34,040 bases of DNA from an uncultured Methylococcus sp. (GCA_903835265.1 CAILMG010000233.1:1-34040); one strand, 5' to 3'; positions 18,562 through 26,984 are shown, counted from the stretch's first letter. The notes: generated from the sequence alone by a model not told the origin. Numbers and translations are program-made.

Positions 18562-18623
18562 TTGAAGTTCCCCCCAGGGATGAGCGGGCTCCGTGTGAAT
18601 CACTCTTGGGTTCTGATCGATCC

Positions 18624-19613
18624 TTAAAGCGGTTCGAGATCCTTTAGGAAATGATTGACGACGATGAAGGCGCCCACGATGCCCAGTACGATGGCGCTGC
18701 CCATCAACAGGGCCGTTCCGCGCAGGTCGAGGTAGGCAAGACGATAGGGGCTTCCATAGAGTTCGGCGAGTTCATTGGCGGGCGATTGAATACCAAGAAT
18801 GAGGAGGTTAGCCACCAGCCATGCCATGAGGGCTCCAAGAAAGGCATACCAAAAACCAGAATGGATAAAGGGCCGGCGGATGAAATGATCGGTCGCCCCC
18901 AGCATTTTATTGACGGCGATTTCTTCAAGTCGGCTTTGAAGTTCAAGCCGGATGGTATTACCGACAATGAAAACAACACCGAAGCCCAGAAGGATGCTGA
19001 AGGCGACGATACATCGCTCAGCGATAGCGAGGATGGCCCTTAATTTTTTTAACCACTCGTCATCGAATTGAACGTGATCGGCTTCTGATAAGCGGCGAAG
19101 CTCATCCAGCAACAGGGTCACGGCAGCCGCATCGGTCATCCGGGGCCGAACGAGAATGACCGCCGGTAGAGGGTTGCCGTGAAGCGCTGAAAGCGCATCA
19201 GCGAAGCCACTGTAGGCGATCAGCTCACGGAGTCCATCCTCTTTGGTGAGGATCTGTGTCCCAAGGATGAGGGGAAACCCCCCGAGTTTTTCGGTCAAGC
19301 GCCGAGCCGCCTCATTGGTGATCTCAGGCTTTAGGAAGAGGGAAATGTGGCTGGTGGTCTGGAGCGCTTCGATGGGTAAGCGCGCGTTTTGAATCAAGGC
19401 GTGAAAGCTTGCAGGAAGCGCTAGGGCGATGGCCACCACAAGAATGGTCAGACTACTCGCGATGGGCGTTTCCCAGATCCTGAGGAAGCTGCCTTGAAGC
19501 GAATGAAGGTGGGCCAGCGCGTAGGTTTTTAGGCGAACCGACCAGCGAATCTTTTGAGAGAGCGGCTGCCGAAAAGGCCCAGGCCGTCCTTTGGAGGAGC
19601 TGTTATTACGCAT
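18624..19613 (-). CDS. ftsX: Cell division ABC-like permease FtsX
   Basis: The inner-membrane partner of FtsE (329 residues) transmits ATPase cycles to periplasmic cell-wall hydrolase activators at the septum. The start ATG (19611-19613) overlaps the end of ftsE and has GGAGG seven bases upstream. The layout is typical: a basic cytoplasmic N terminus, TM1 (about residues 53-75, 'SLTILVVAIALALPASF') and a large periplasmic loop (about 80-190). Three C-terminal helices follow, with 'RLELQSRLEEIAVNKMLGAT' in the cytoplasmic loop, the conserved FtsX coupling segment. 'HPFI'-type 'RRPFIHSGFWYAFLGALMAW' and the final 'VNHFLKDLEPL' fit the family end. It is followed after 130 bases by rpoH. Confidence 0.95.
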   Translation of the reverse strand: MRNNSSSKGRPGPFRQPLSQKIRWSVRLKTYALAHLHSLQGSFLRIWETPIASSLTILVVAIALALPASFHALIQNARLPIEALQTTSHISLFLKPEITNEAARRLTEKLGGFPLILGTQILTKEDGLRELIAYSGFADALSALHGNPLPAVILVRPRMTDAAAVTLLLDELRRLSEADHVQFDDEWLKKLRAILAIAERCIVAFSILLGFGVVFIVGNTIRLELQSRLEEIAVNKMLGATDHFIRRPFIHSGFWYAFLGALMAWLVANLLILGIQSPANELAELYGSPYRLAYLDLRGTALLMGSAIVLGIVGAFIVVNHFLKDLEPL

Positions 19614-20277
19614 CGTTAAAACCTCCTTCCGTGAGCTTTCCATGGTCAAGGCGAAGGGTGCGCCGGCTGAAACGCTGGACCAGTTGTTGATCATGACTGG
19701 CAATCAGTAGTGTGACACCCACATCATTGAAATCACGGAACATCCGCATAATTTCCTCGGCAAGATCAGGATCGAGATTGCCGGTGGGTTCATCGGCAAG
19801 GATCAATGGCGGTTTGTGGACAATAGCCCGAGCAATTCCCACCCGTTGCTGTTCGCCCCCCGAGAGCGCCAGCGGTAGTCGTTTTTCCTTTTTGAGAAGA
19901 CCGACCTTGTCGAGTGCGGCGCGGACCCTCCGGGTAATATCGTCAGGATGATGCCCCATGATTTCTAGGGGTAGAGCGACATTGTCGAAGACGCTCAGAT
20001 GATTAAGCAAACGGTAGTCTTGAAAAATTAGACCCAGTTTCCGTCTTAGGTAGGGAATTTGTCGTTTGCGAAGGCCTTTGATGCTGATGCCATCAAGCAA
20101 AATGTCCCCGCGACTGGGTCGCTCAAGCGCTGCAATGAGGCGGAGTAGAGTGGTTTTGCCTGCGCCTGAATGTCCGGTCAAAAAAGCCAACTCGCCACGC
20201 TGGAGGCTAAAGCTGACCTCTGAGAGGGCCTCGCCACTGTCGGGGTAACGCTTGCTGACGTTGTCAAATTCGATCAT
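19606..20277 (-). CDS. ftsE: Cell division ATP-binding protein FtsE
   Basis: This is the 223-residue ATPase of the FtsEX complex. Walker A is GHSGAGKTT, the signature is [15 protein letters not shown], Walker B is [13 protein letters not shown] and the switch His is in '[11 protein letters not shown]'. '[19 protein letters not shown]' is characteristic of FtsE rather than LolD. The ATG at 20275-20277 ([18 protein letters not shown]) is the family start; the frame is open upstream, but that region is an intergenic inverted repeat. The stop overlaps the ftsX start by eight bases, so the pair is translationally coupled. ftsY, which often comes first, is absent here. The flippase gene is divergent instead. 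Confidence 0.97.
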   Translation of the reverse strand: MIEFDNVSKRYPDSGEALSEVSFSLQRGELAFLTGHSGAGKTTLLRLIAALERPSRGDILLDGISIKGLRKRQIPYLRRKLGLIFQDYRLLNHLSVFDNVALPLEIMGHHPDDITRRVRAALDKVGLLKKEKRLPLALSGGEQQRVGIARAIVHKPPLILADEPTGNLDPDLAEEIMRMFRDFNDVGVTLLIASHDQQLVQRFSRRTLRLDHGKLTEGGFNDA

Positions 20278-20314
20278 GGCCTGAATCTTTTTTCCGGAAA
20301 CTGAGGGGATAGGG

Positions 20315-20351
20315 ATGGCCTTGGTGAAACAAAGCGCTCCACCAAGGCCAT
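20315..20351. repeat. Perfect 12-bp inverted repeat between ftsE and the flippase gene
   Basis: ATGGCCTTGGTG (20315-20326) and CACCAAGGCCAT (20340-20351) flank a 13-base spacer. No T-tract follows on either strand, so it is not a standard terminator. It sits in the divergent control region and could be a large operator or a leader hairpin of the ftsE transcript. Confidence 0.55.
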
Positions 20352-20409
20352 GGTATCCATTTGCAGCAAGACTTGGCAAAGGTCACTGGGACTCCCCGCT
20401 TTGGAGGAT

Positions 20410-20415
20410 TACAAT
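20410..20415 (+). promoter_or_regulatory. Possible -10 element of the flippase gene
   Basis: TACAAT matches five of six bases of the -10 consensus and lies about 40 bases before the flippase ATG. The -35 region is weak. The same stretch also contains a strong GGAGG followed by a five-codon mini-frame (20414-20431), so a role as leader peptide is an alternative. Confidence 0.3.
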
Positions 20416-20454
20416 GGGCCAAGCTACCTAACATCGAATAAACCCCGCTTGAAC

Positions 20455-21951
20455 ATGCTTCGTAAACTTGCCTCTCAGACCATGGTCTATGGTTTGAGCA
20501 GTATCATTGGCCGGTTTCTCAACTACCTGTTGGTTCCGCTCTACACTTATTCGTTTCCGGCTAGGGATTACGGCGTGGTCTCTGAGCTTTATGCCTATGC
20601 CGGGTTTTTAAGTGTCGTATTGGTCCTTGGGCTTGAAACCGGCTATTTCAGGTTCCGGGGTCAAAAGGACCTCCCCCCAGGGCTAGCTTATCGCTCAGCG
20701 CTTCGGGTTCTGATTCCTTTCAATCTGGCTTTCGTGCTGCTCGTTTGGGCCAACCGGGAGCCGCTTTCTGCCCTCCTTCTTTACCAGGATCACCCGGAAT
20801 ATCTGATCATCTTCAGCCTGATTCTCGCGATTGATGCGATCGGATCACTGCCTTTTGCTCGGCTTCGAGCGGAGGAGCGGGCGATGCGGTTTGCCGTCAT
20901 CAAGCTCACTGAAATCGCAATCACGATTGGCCTCAATGTGTTCTTCATTGTCCTGCTTCCAGAGGCTCTCAAGGTCTGGCCAGATTCCCCATGGCTTGCC
21001 TACTATGATCCTGAGGTAGGGATTGGCTTCATCTTTGTCGCTAATTTAGTGGCGAGCGCTATCAAGCTTTTATTGCTGCTGCCGGAGTTTCGGGGGGAGG
21101 GAACAGAGCCTTTGGGTCCTTGCATAAAGAAGATCCTCCGTTATTCGCTGCCGATGGTGGTGATCGGGTTTGCGGGGATCATTAATGAGATGCTCGATCG
21201 CGCGATACTGAAGACCCTTCTGCCTTATGACCTTCCGGAAAATCTTCGCCAGCTTGGGATCTACGGCGCGTGTTACAAATTATCGATCCTCATGACCCTC
21301 TTCGTTCAGGCCTTTCGCTATGCGGGTGAACCCTTCTTCTTTTCAATAGCGGGTCGATCTGACGCCCCTCGCGCCTACGCCTTGGTGATGCGCTATTTTG
21401 TCGTTTTCTGCGTCTTTATTTTTCTGTTGGTCACGCTGTTCATCGACTATTTCCAATATTTCATTGGCGAGGATTACCGGGAGGGGCTTGCGGTGGTCCC
21501 CATCCTGCTGATGGCCAATCTTTTTCTTGGCATCTACGTCAATCTGTCCATTTGGTACAAGCTGACCGATCGGACCATGATGGGTGCCTGGGTATCTTTG
21601 ATGGGCGCGGTGGTGACGATCGGTCTCAATCTCTGGTGGATCCCGATTTATGGCTACGTGGGTGCGGCATGGGCAACCCTCGTCTGTTATGGGGTGATGA
21701 TGCTGGTTTCCTTTATCCTCGGACGGATCTTTTACCCCGTCCCTTACCCGGTCGGCCGAATCCTTGGCTACATCCTACTGGCCCTTGGGGGGGTCCTTTT
21801 GGATCAGGAATTGGTCGCAGTGTGTGGCTGGCGCTCGATAGGAGCGGGTCTTCTGGTCATGGGGCTTTTTCTGGGGTTTGCCTTCATTGTGGAGGGTTTG
21901 CCTCTCATCAGGGGATCGCTTCAATCCAGAAGGCTTCCTCCAAAAACCTGA
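20455..21951 (+). CDS. Polysaccharide/lipid-linked oligosaccharide flippase (Wzx-like, MATE/MVF superfamily)
   Basis: The 498-residue integral membrane protein has about 12-14 hydrophobic helices along its length. The N terminus 'MVYGLSSIIGRFLNYLLVPL' followed by 'YTYSFPARDYGVVSELYAYA' is the typical opening of oligosaccharide flippases (Polysacc_synt family). Such proteins move undecaprenyl-linked sugars across the inner membrane. There are no glycosyltransferase or polymerase genes beside it, so the glycan is unknown and it is an orphan here. The ATG at 20455 gives the family start, but no good ribosome-binding site precedes it, and a TTG two codons earlier is possible. It is divergent from ftsE and ends in a bidirectional terminator. 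Confidence 0.88.
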   Translation: MLRKLASQTMVYGLSSIIGRFLNYLLVPLYTYSFPARDYGVVSELYAYAGFLSVVLVLGLETGYFRFRGQKDLPPGLAYRSALRVLIPFNLAFVLLVWANREPLSALLLYQDHPEYLIIFSLILAIDAIGSLPFARLRAEERAMRFAVIKLTEIAITIGLNVFFIVLLPEALKVWPDSPWLAYYDPEVGIGFIFVANLVASAIKLLLLLPEFRGEGTEPLGPCIKKILRYSLPMVVIGFAGIINEMLDRAILKTLLPYDLPENLRQLGIYGACYKLSILMTLFVQAFRYAGEPFFFSIAGRSDAPRAYALVMRYFVVFCVFIFLLVTLFIDYFQYFIGEDYREGLAVVPILLMANLFLGIYVNLSIWYKLTDRTMMGAWVSLMGAVVTIGLNLWWIPIYGYVGAAWATLVCYGVMMLVSFILGRIFYPVPYPVGRILGYILLALGGVLLDQELVAVCGWRSIGAGLLVMGLFLGFAFIVEGLPLIRGSLQSRRLPPKT

Positions 21952-21978
21952 TCGCCGTCCGTGGCGATCGGTTATTTT
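21948..21978. terminator. Bidirectional rho-independent terminator between the flippase and globin-like genes
   Basis: CTGATCGCC-GTCCGT-GGCGATCGG forms a nine-pair stem (one G-T wobble) at 21948-21971. It is followed on the plus strand by TTATTTT. On the minus strand the same stem is followed by five T. It starts at the flippase stop codon and ends four bases before the stop of the convergent gene. Confidence 0.82.
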
Positions 21979-21981
21979 AGG

Positions 21982-22431
21982 CTATTTGCCGAAGAGCTGT
22001 TGGTGGATCTTATCAGCACCCTTCCCAAGGATCTCTGAGGCGTCATCAGAGAGTTCCATTTCTTTCAAGGTGTCTCTGAGGTGGTCAAACATCAGCGTGA
22101 TGTGGCTCTTCTTCAATCCCTTCTCCAGAAGCTTTGAAAAGGCTTCTCCGAGATCGCTTGAGGGCGCTTCGGCGTCTTCTTTCAAAAGTACAGAGAGAAA
22201 CGCCTTGTTATGGTCGCCCATATCGGAGCGGCTGACGCCAAAAAGCACATAGTTGATTCTGGGATCCGCAAACAGCTTGTCGGTGAGTGTGGCGATGGTG
22301 GTGAGTATCGCTTCATCACCGACGATCAGTTCCCCAAGGCTCATCGGCTCAGCCGGAGGGGTGGTGGCTGATTTGGTAGGTGCCCTGCGGGTCTTCTTCA
22401 CTGCTTCAGCGGGATTATTGGTATCCGTCAT
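21982..22431 (-). CDS. Truncated-globin-like protein with a charged/Pro-rich N-terminal extension
   Basis: The protein has 149 residues. Residues 1-30 are polar and rich in Thr, Pro and Ala. From about residue 31 it follows group 1 truncated hemoglobins: 'LGELIVGDEAILTTIATLTD', then 'KLFADPRINYVLFGVSRSDM' (helices B-E), 'NKAFLSVLL', and 'KKSHITLMFDHLRDTLKEME' (helix G, equivalent to HFDAVxxHLxxxLxELG). Residues 85-105, where helix F should give the proximal heme His, read 'SSDLGEAFSKLLEKGL'. They contain no His, and Leu appears at the aligned place. It may therefore be a globin fold without normal heme binding. The ATG has GAGGA about 9 bases before it. It lies downstream of priA with a 195-base gap that shows no clear promoter. 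Confidence 0.62.
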   Translation of the reverse strand: MTDTNNPAEAVKKTRRAPTKSATTPPAEPMSLGELIVGDEAILTTIATLTDKLFADPRINYVLFGVSRSDMGDHNKAFLSVLLKEDAEAPSSDLGEAFSKLLEKGLKKSHITLMFDHLRDTLKEMELSDDASEILGKGADKIHQQLFGK

Positions 22432-22625
22432 GTCGTTTTCCTCGTTGTAATTTAGATCGACTGGTTATTGTTTTCACGCGATGACGTGGATCGGCTTGGC
22501 CCTGGCCTTAAGCGCGGTTGGAGCTTGAGGCTCGCCCATTTTTCCAGAATTACAGTGATCCCTCCAGTCAAACCGAGGGGGGCCTATGATTCGCGGGCTG
22601 CAAGCGATCAGAAGAACCTGTTTGC

Positions 22626-24827
22626 TCAGAAAAGATCCACCGGATCAATGTCGAGGGACCAGCGGACCCGGTGTCGTGATGGGATGGTTTCGGCAGACGC
22701 GATGATGACGTCCAGCAGGGCATGCAGCTGACCGCGCTGAGGGGCTTGCAGTAACAGCTGCCAGCGGAAGCGATTTCCTCTTCGTGCCATCGGGGCAGGG
22801 ACAGGGCCTAGCACCATCACAGAAGAAGGATGGGGGGCGATGCGGTCCCTCAGCTGCGTCAGAAAGGCTTCGGCATCCTGACTGACCAGGGCGTCACATC
22901 GGACCAGCCCCTGATGGGAAAAGGGCGGGAGTCCCGCCGCTCGCCGCTCCTTGAGGCAGGCCGTGGCGAAGGCGGGGTACCCTTCCTCAATCAATGTTTG
23001 CAACAGGGGGTGACTTGGGTTCCGGGTCTGCAGGAGCACGGTTCCGGGTTTTTCCTCTCTTCCAGCCCGGCCTGCGACCTGGATGATCAGTTGGGCGGTT
23101 TTTTCCCCCGCCCGAAAGTCGGTGCTGAAAAGTCCGGCATCGACATCCAGAATGCCAACCAGGGTCACGCCAGGAAAATGGTGGCCTTTAGCAATCATTT
23201 GGGTTCCGACCAAAAGATTGATGTGGCCAGCGTGAACGGCCTTAAGAACCCGGTCGAGAGCACCCTTGTGTCGGGTGCTGTCTCGGTCGATGCGCGCAAT
23301 TCGCTGATCGCTAAAAAGCGTTTTTAGGGCTTCCTCAATCCGTTCCGTGCCAAGACCCAGTGGCTTCAGGTCGTCCTGCCCGCATTGAGGGCAACGGGTC
23401 GGAAGGAGCGTCTCAAGGCCACAATGATGGCAGCGAAGGCGGTGCTCTTTTTGGTGAATCACCAGCCTTGCATCGCAATCTGGACAGGGCGCAACCCAGC
23501 CGCATGGGTGACAGATCAGGGTCGGCGCGAACCCCCGTCGATTAACGAACAAAAGGACTTGTTCGCCCCGCGAAAGGGTCTCCCGCATCCTCATGATGAG
23601 CTGGGATGACAGTCCCTCCTGAAGGGTTTGTGCGCGGATATCAATAGGTTCGAAGCGAGGCGGGGTGGCGGCGCCTGCTCGCTTTGGGAGAGACACCGGG
23701 TGGTACCGGCCACCGTCAACGTTGGCTAGACTTTCAAGCGAGGGAGTGGCTGAGCCTAGCACGATGGGGAGTCCCATTCTTCTGGCGCGCATGATGGCGA
23801 CATCGCGCGCAGAAAAGCGAAGCCCCTCTTGCTGTTTAAATGAGCTGTCATGTTCTTCGTCCAGAATGATCAGGCCGAGGGAAGGGCTCGGCGTGAAAAC
23901 GGCGGATCGGGTCCCGAGAAGGATGGCCGCATCGCCTCTTTGGATCGAGAGCCAAGCGTCGCGTCGCTGTCCCTCGGGAAGTCCGGAATGGAAGATCGCG
24001 AGTTTGGCATCAAAGCGCGCCCTGAAGCGGGACTCGAGTTGTGGGGTGAGGTTAATTTCAGGCAACAAAATCATGACTTGCTGGCCTCGGGCTAGAACCT
24101 TTTCGGTCAGGCGAAGATAAACCTCGGTTTTACCGCTGCCCGTCACGCCTTCTAGCAGGAATACGTTGAACGCATCGAGGTGTGCCGAAATATGCACGAC
24201 CGCTTTGGTCTGATGATCATTGAGTTTGGGTGGCTCGCAGAGGCGAGTCGAGGGGGGAGGCTGGCGCTCCTCCGTGAGGACCGTCTGCCAGGTGGCCAGG
24301 CCCTTTTTGACCAGGGCACTTGCGGCGGCGGGATACTGGGGATGAGCGGCAACGAGATCGCTTCTTGAGAGGCCATCATTTGATTGATGGAGATGTTGAA
24401 GCAGCTCGCTTTGGCGGGGGGCTTTTTTTAAGAGTCCGGGACCTTCTGGCTGCCGGTTCAGCACCAGACGTTGTTCTTGACTAGGCAAGCTTTCCCCCCC
24501 CTTTCGGAGAGAAACCGCCATCGCTGAGAACAGGGTTTCGCCAAGTGGGTGATGATAATAACGGCTGGTCCAGGTCAGTAGAGCAAGGTCTTCAGGGCCT
24601 AACAAGGGGACGCTATCAAGAATGGATAGGGCGACTCTCAGGCGGTCTTTTGGAATCTCGGAGGTGTCTTTAACCCCGAGCAGAATGCCGATTTTACGGC
24701 TACGACCGAAGGGAACTTCGACGCGGACCCCTGGCTGAACGGCATGAGCCTCAATCCCTTCGGGTGGTAAGTAGTCAAAGATCCGGTGCATGGGCACAGG
24801 AAGCGCGATGTTGAAAACGGTGGGCAT
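22626..24827 (-). CDS. priA: Primosomal replication restart helicase PriA
   Basis: This is a 3'-5' superfamily 2 DNA helicase of 733 residues that reloads the replisome at collapsed forks. The N-terminal 3' DNA-binding domain begins MPTVFNIALPVPMHRIFDYL. Helicase motifs follow: Walker A in 'GVTGSGKTEVY' (about 229-235), 'LIILDEEHDSSFKQQEG' (DEEH), and 'VLGSATPSLESL'. The zinc-binding region has eight Cys in CxxC pairs: 'CHPCGWVAPCPDC', then 'CHHCG' and 'CPQC'. Motifs V and VI follow, with 'LLVGTQMIAKGHHFPGVTLV' and 'QVAGRAGR'. The ATG at 24825-24827 is the family start; an upstream open stretch is not typical. It is divergent from the HNH gene. Confidence 0.98.
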   Translation of the reverse strand: MPTVFNIALPVPMHRIFDYLPPEGIEAHAVQPGVRVEVPFGRSRKIGILLGVKDTSEIPKDRLRVALSILDSVPLLGPEDLALLTWTSRYYHHPLGETLFSAMAVSLRKGGESLPSQEQRLVLNRQPEGPGLLKKAPRQSELLQHLHQSNDGLSRSDLVAAHPQYPAAASALVKKGLATWQTVLTEERQPPPSTRLCEPPKLNDHQTKAVVHISAHLDAFNVFLLEGVTGSGKTEVYLRLTEKVLARGQQVMILLPEINLTPQLESRFRARFDAKLAIFHSGLPEGQRRDAWLSIQRGDAAILLGTRSAVFTPSPSLGLIILDEEHDSSFKQQEGLRFSARDVAIMRARRMGLPIVLGSATPSLESLANVDGGRYHPVSLPKRAGAATPPRFEPIDIRAQTLQEGLSSQLIMRMRETLSRGEQVLLFVNRRGFAPTLICHPCGWVAPCPDCDARLVIHQKEHRLRCHHCGLETLLPTRCPQCGQDDLKPLGLGTERIEEALKTLFSDQRIARIDRDSTRHKGALDRVLKAVHAGHINLLVGTQMIAKGHHFPGVTLVGILDVDAGLFSTDFRAGEKTAQLIIQVAGRAGREEKPGTVLLQTRNPSHPLLQTLIEEGYPAFATACLKERRAAGLPPFSHQGLVRCDALVSQDAEAFLTQLRDRIAPHPSSVMVLGPVPAPMARRGNRFRWQLLLQAPQRGQLHALLDVIIASAETIPSRHRVRWSLDIDPVDLF

Positions 24828-25062
24828 GTCGTCTATTGCAACCGATGGCAAAAAGCGCTGTCTCAAGGGTCAAGGCGCGGCGAGAGAGCGGTCATGGCGG
24901 CATCGCGCTCTTTAGAGTCGTGGGGCCCTTGCCTTGATGAAGATCTCAAGGGTTTCTTCTCCTGCCTGAAATTGCATACACTGTGCGGCAGAAGACAGAT
25001 TGAAATCAATTGCTTATTCACTCGAATGATAACGAACTAAAATTCTAACGGGAGGAGGGCCC

Positions 25063-25653
25063 ATGCAGATTTGTCAGCTACAGGTGTTGCGAACGGACGC
25101 ATCCGGGATGCCGCTGGAGTGGCTCGGTTATCAGGATGCCGCCAAGCTCTATCATCTGGATATGGTCGCCTACAGTTGCGGCAGCCCACTCTATACCCTC
25201 AGGGGTGGCATCAATGCCAAAAGTGGCCGACAAAGCCTCATTGTGGTCCATTCGATCATCGCAACGAACCATCAGCACAAGCGCTCTCTGGGATTTACCC
25301 AAAATTACACGCCGCCCCTTAATAATCCCGCCTTGTTCCGGCGGGATGATCATCTTTGTCTCTATTGCGGCTTTCAGTTCCGCCACTCTGATTTGTCGAG
25401 GGATCATGTTAAGCCCTTAAGTCAGGGCGGCCGGGATCTTTGGTCCAATGTGGTTTCCGCCTGCAAGCGATGCAACAATCACAAAGCGGGACGGACCCCG
25501 GAGCAGGCCGGAATGCAGTTGCTGGCTATTCCCTTTACTCCGACCCACGCCGAATATGTTTATCTTCAGGGGCGCCGAGTTTTGAGTGACCAGATGGAGT
25601 TTCTGAAGGCTCATTTCCCTCGTCAGAGTCCGCTTCATCAGCGTTTTAGTTAG
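25063..25653 (+). CDS. HNH endonuclease family protein
   Basis: The 196-residue protein has an HNH nuclease domain at about residues 98-145. It shows 'CLYCGFQF' (zinc pair), 'DLSRDHVKPLSQGGRDLWSN' (the D-H of the first motif and the central N) and 'VVSACKRCNNHKAGRTPEQ' (second zinc pair, N and H). The N-terminal part (about 1-95) is an unassigned domain, and 'LRGGINAKSGRQSLIVVHSI' within it is characteristic of a widespread chromosomal family in proteobacteria. A very strong GGGAGGAGGG lies just before the ATG, and TAAAAT (25038-25043) may be its -10 box. It stands alone, divergent from priA and convergent with the hemA operon. There is no restriction or intron context, so the role is unknown; DNA repair is a guess. 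Confidence 0.85.
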   Translation: MQICQLQVLRTDASGMPLEWLGYQDAAKLYHLDMVAYSCGSPLYTLRGGINAKSGRQSLIVVHSIIATNHQHKRSLGFTQNYTPPLNNPALFRRDDHLCLYCGFQFRHSDLSRDHVKPLSQGGRDLWSNVVSACKRCNNHKAGRTPEQAGMQLLAIPFTPTHAEYVYLQGRRVLSDQMEFLKAHFPRQSPLHQRFS

Positions 25654-25664
25654 ACCATGATCCT

Positions 25665-26090
25665 CTAGGAGAGAGAGTTCGAGGGTTTTTCATTCTCTTG
25701 CCGGAGGAGAAGAGGGATCTCTCGAGGCGTTTCATCGTTTGACAGCTCAAAGGCCCTCATCTCGAGGACACCCTTGATGTTCGTGGTCACGATGAGGTGG
25801 GGGAGGTCTGGTTTCAGCGACATGGGTGGGAGGTCCCTTTGGAGGCTGGGGAGGCCTTCATGATAGCTGTGAACGGTCGCCGTGATCTTTTCACCCAATA
25901 GGGCGAGTCTGTCTTGAAGGGCCTTTTCTGCCGCCGCCAGGGCTGGATTGACCGCATGAAAGCTCTGGAGTTGGCCTTGAGCCCCTGAAATGACCCCGGC
26001 CACGCCCTCAGGCCCTGCGGCTTGTGCGAGGGCGAGGAGCTGGTTGGTCAGCTGGCGGGAGAGAGTGATGCGTTGTTGGGCCATGGCCAT
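25665..26090 (-). CDS. Degenerate JAB/MPN-like (M67 family) protein in the hemA-prfA-prmC operon
   Basis: The 141-residue protein reads 'ITLSRQLTNQLLALAQAAGP' and 'EGVAGVISGAQGQLQSFHAV', the normal opening of a small JAB/Mov34 domain. It then has 'KITATVHSYHEGLPSLQRDL' where the JAMM metal motif (HxHx7Sx2D) belongs. Here the second His is displaced (HSYH) and Ser and Asp have three residues between them instead of two. Metal binding or peptidase activity is therefore doubtful. The C-terminal 'PHLIVTTNIKGVLEMRAFEL' fits the last strands of this domain. It starts ten bases after the prmC stop, so it is cotranscribed. Start codons at 26093 (TTG), 26090 or 26084 are all possible. Family call is tentative. 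Confidence 0.6.
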   Translation of the reverse strand: MAMAQQRITLSRQLTNQLLALAQAAGPEGVAGVISGAQGQLQSFHAVNPALAAAEKALQDRLALLGEKITATVHSYHEGLPSLQRDLPPMSLKPDLPHLIVTTNIKGVLEMRAFELSNDETPREIPLLLRQENEKPSNSLS

Positions 26091-26099
26091 CAAGGGGAT

Positions 26100-26984
26100 T
26101 CAGGTGAGAGGGGTCCCATATCTTGCCATGGTGCAGCGCCAATGTCCCTCGAGGTCTTTGGCATGGGTGATGTCTCGGTATCCGAACTGCTGAAGGAGTC
26201 TGGCCACAGCGGAAGCCTGTCGATAGCCATGTTCGAGGAGCAGGCTGCCCTGGGGTTTTAGATAGTTCTTGGCTTCTCTGATGATAATTCGAAGGGCATC
26301 AAGACCATCTTCGCCGGAGGCCAGCGCGGTCCTCGGTTCGAATCGAAGGTCACCTTGAGTGAGGTGGGGGTCTTGATCGCTGATGTAAGGTGGATTAGAG
26401 ACGATCAGGTCGAAGGGCTTTGTGGGATCACATTCTTCTAACCAGTTCGAGAGAATGAAGCGGATGTTCTTTGGCGCCATGCGCGCAGCATTTTGACGCG
26501 CGACCTCGAGCGCCTCGGCGCTGTGGTCGATGGCCGTGACGCTGATGTTAGGGCGCTCCGCTGCGAGGGTGATGCCGAGGACGCCGCTGCCGGTGCCAAG
26601 GTCAAGGAGTTCTGCGGGTTGTTGATCCGGGAGGAGGCGCAAAGCTTGTTCAACCAGCAACTCGCTGGCGGGGCGGGGGATCAGGACGCCGGGTGTGACG
26701 ATAAAGGATCGCGACCAGAATTCGCGCTCGCCAATCAGGTAGGCGATGGGATGGCCCTCTAGGCGTTGCCCAACCCCACCTTCAAAACGCGCCAAAGCGT
26801 TCGCGGTGATCGCTCTTTCAGGCCAGGCTCTCAAATAACTGCGATTGACCCCAAGCGTATGCATGAGAAGAATTTCTGCATCCATGCTTGGGGAGTCTGA
26901 AGCCTCAGCCAGTCGACTTTTGGCGCTCTTGAGGAGGTCCCCGATGGTCCGTGTTTCTTGGCTGATGCGCTTAGTCCTCGGCAA
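26100..26984 (-). CDS. prmC: Peptide chain release factor N5-glutamine methyltransferase PrmC
   Basis: The enzyme (294 residues) methylates the glutamine of the GGQ motif in release factors RF1 and RF2 and so raises termination efficiency. The SAM-binding motif '[15 protein letters not shown]' is at about residues 126-140, and the catalytic '[11 protein letters not shown]' has NPPY at 197-200. The N-terminal helical domain has '[20 protein letters not shown]' and '[20 protein letters not shown]', which are typical. No ATG is suitably placed. The best start is the TTG at 26982-26984, which overlaps prfA by 14 bases and suggests translational coupling. It lies directly behind its substrate gene prfA, the standard order. 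Confidence 0.96.
   Translation of the reverse strand: MPRTKRISQETRTIGDLLKSAKSRLAEASDSPSMDAEILLMHTLGVNRSYLRAWPERAITANALARFEGGVGQRLEGHPIAYLIGEREFWSRSFIVTPGVLIPRPASELLVEQALRLLPDQQPAELLDLGTGSGVLGITLAAERPNISVTAIDHSAEALEVARQNAARMAPKNIRFILSNWLEECDPTKPFDLIVSNPPYISDQDPHLTQGDLRFEPRTALASGEDGLDALRIIIREAKNYLKPQGSLLLEHGYRQASAVARLLQQFGYRDITHAKDLEGHWRCTMARYGTPLT

Noticed and set aside
22432-22625. 21-codon frame and a TTGACT -35-like box between priA and the globin-like gene
   Set aside because: No matching -10 at proper spacing and no convincing ribosome-binding site. I see nothing firm in this gap.
24894-25040. 48-codon Cys-containing frame between priA and the HNH gene
   Set aside because: Weak ribosome-binding site, overlaps the HNH promoter region, and the composition looks random. 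Not supported without conservation.
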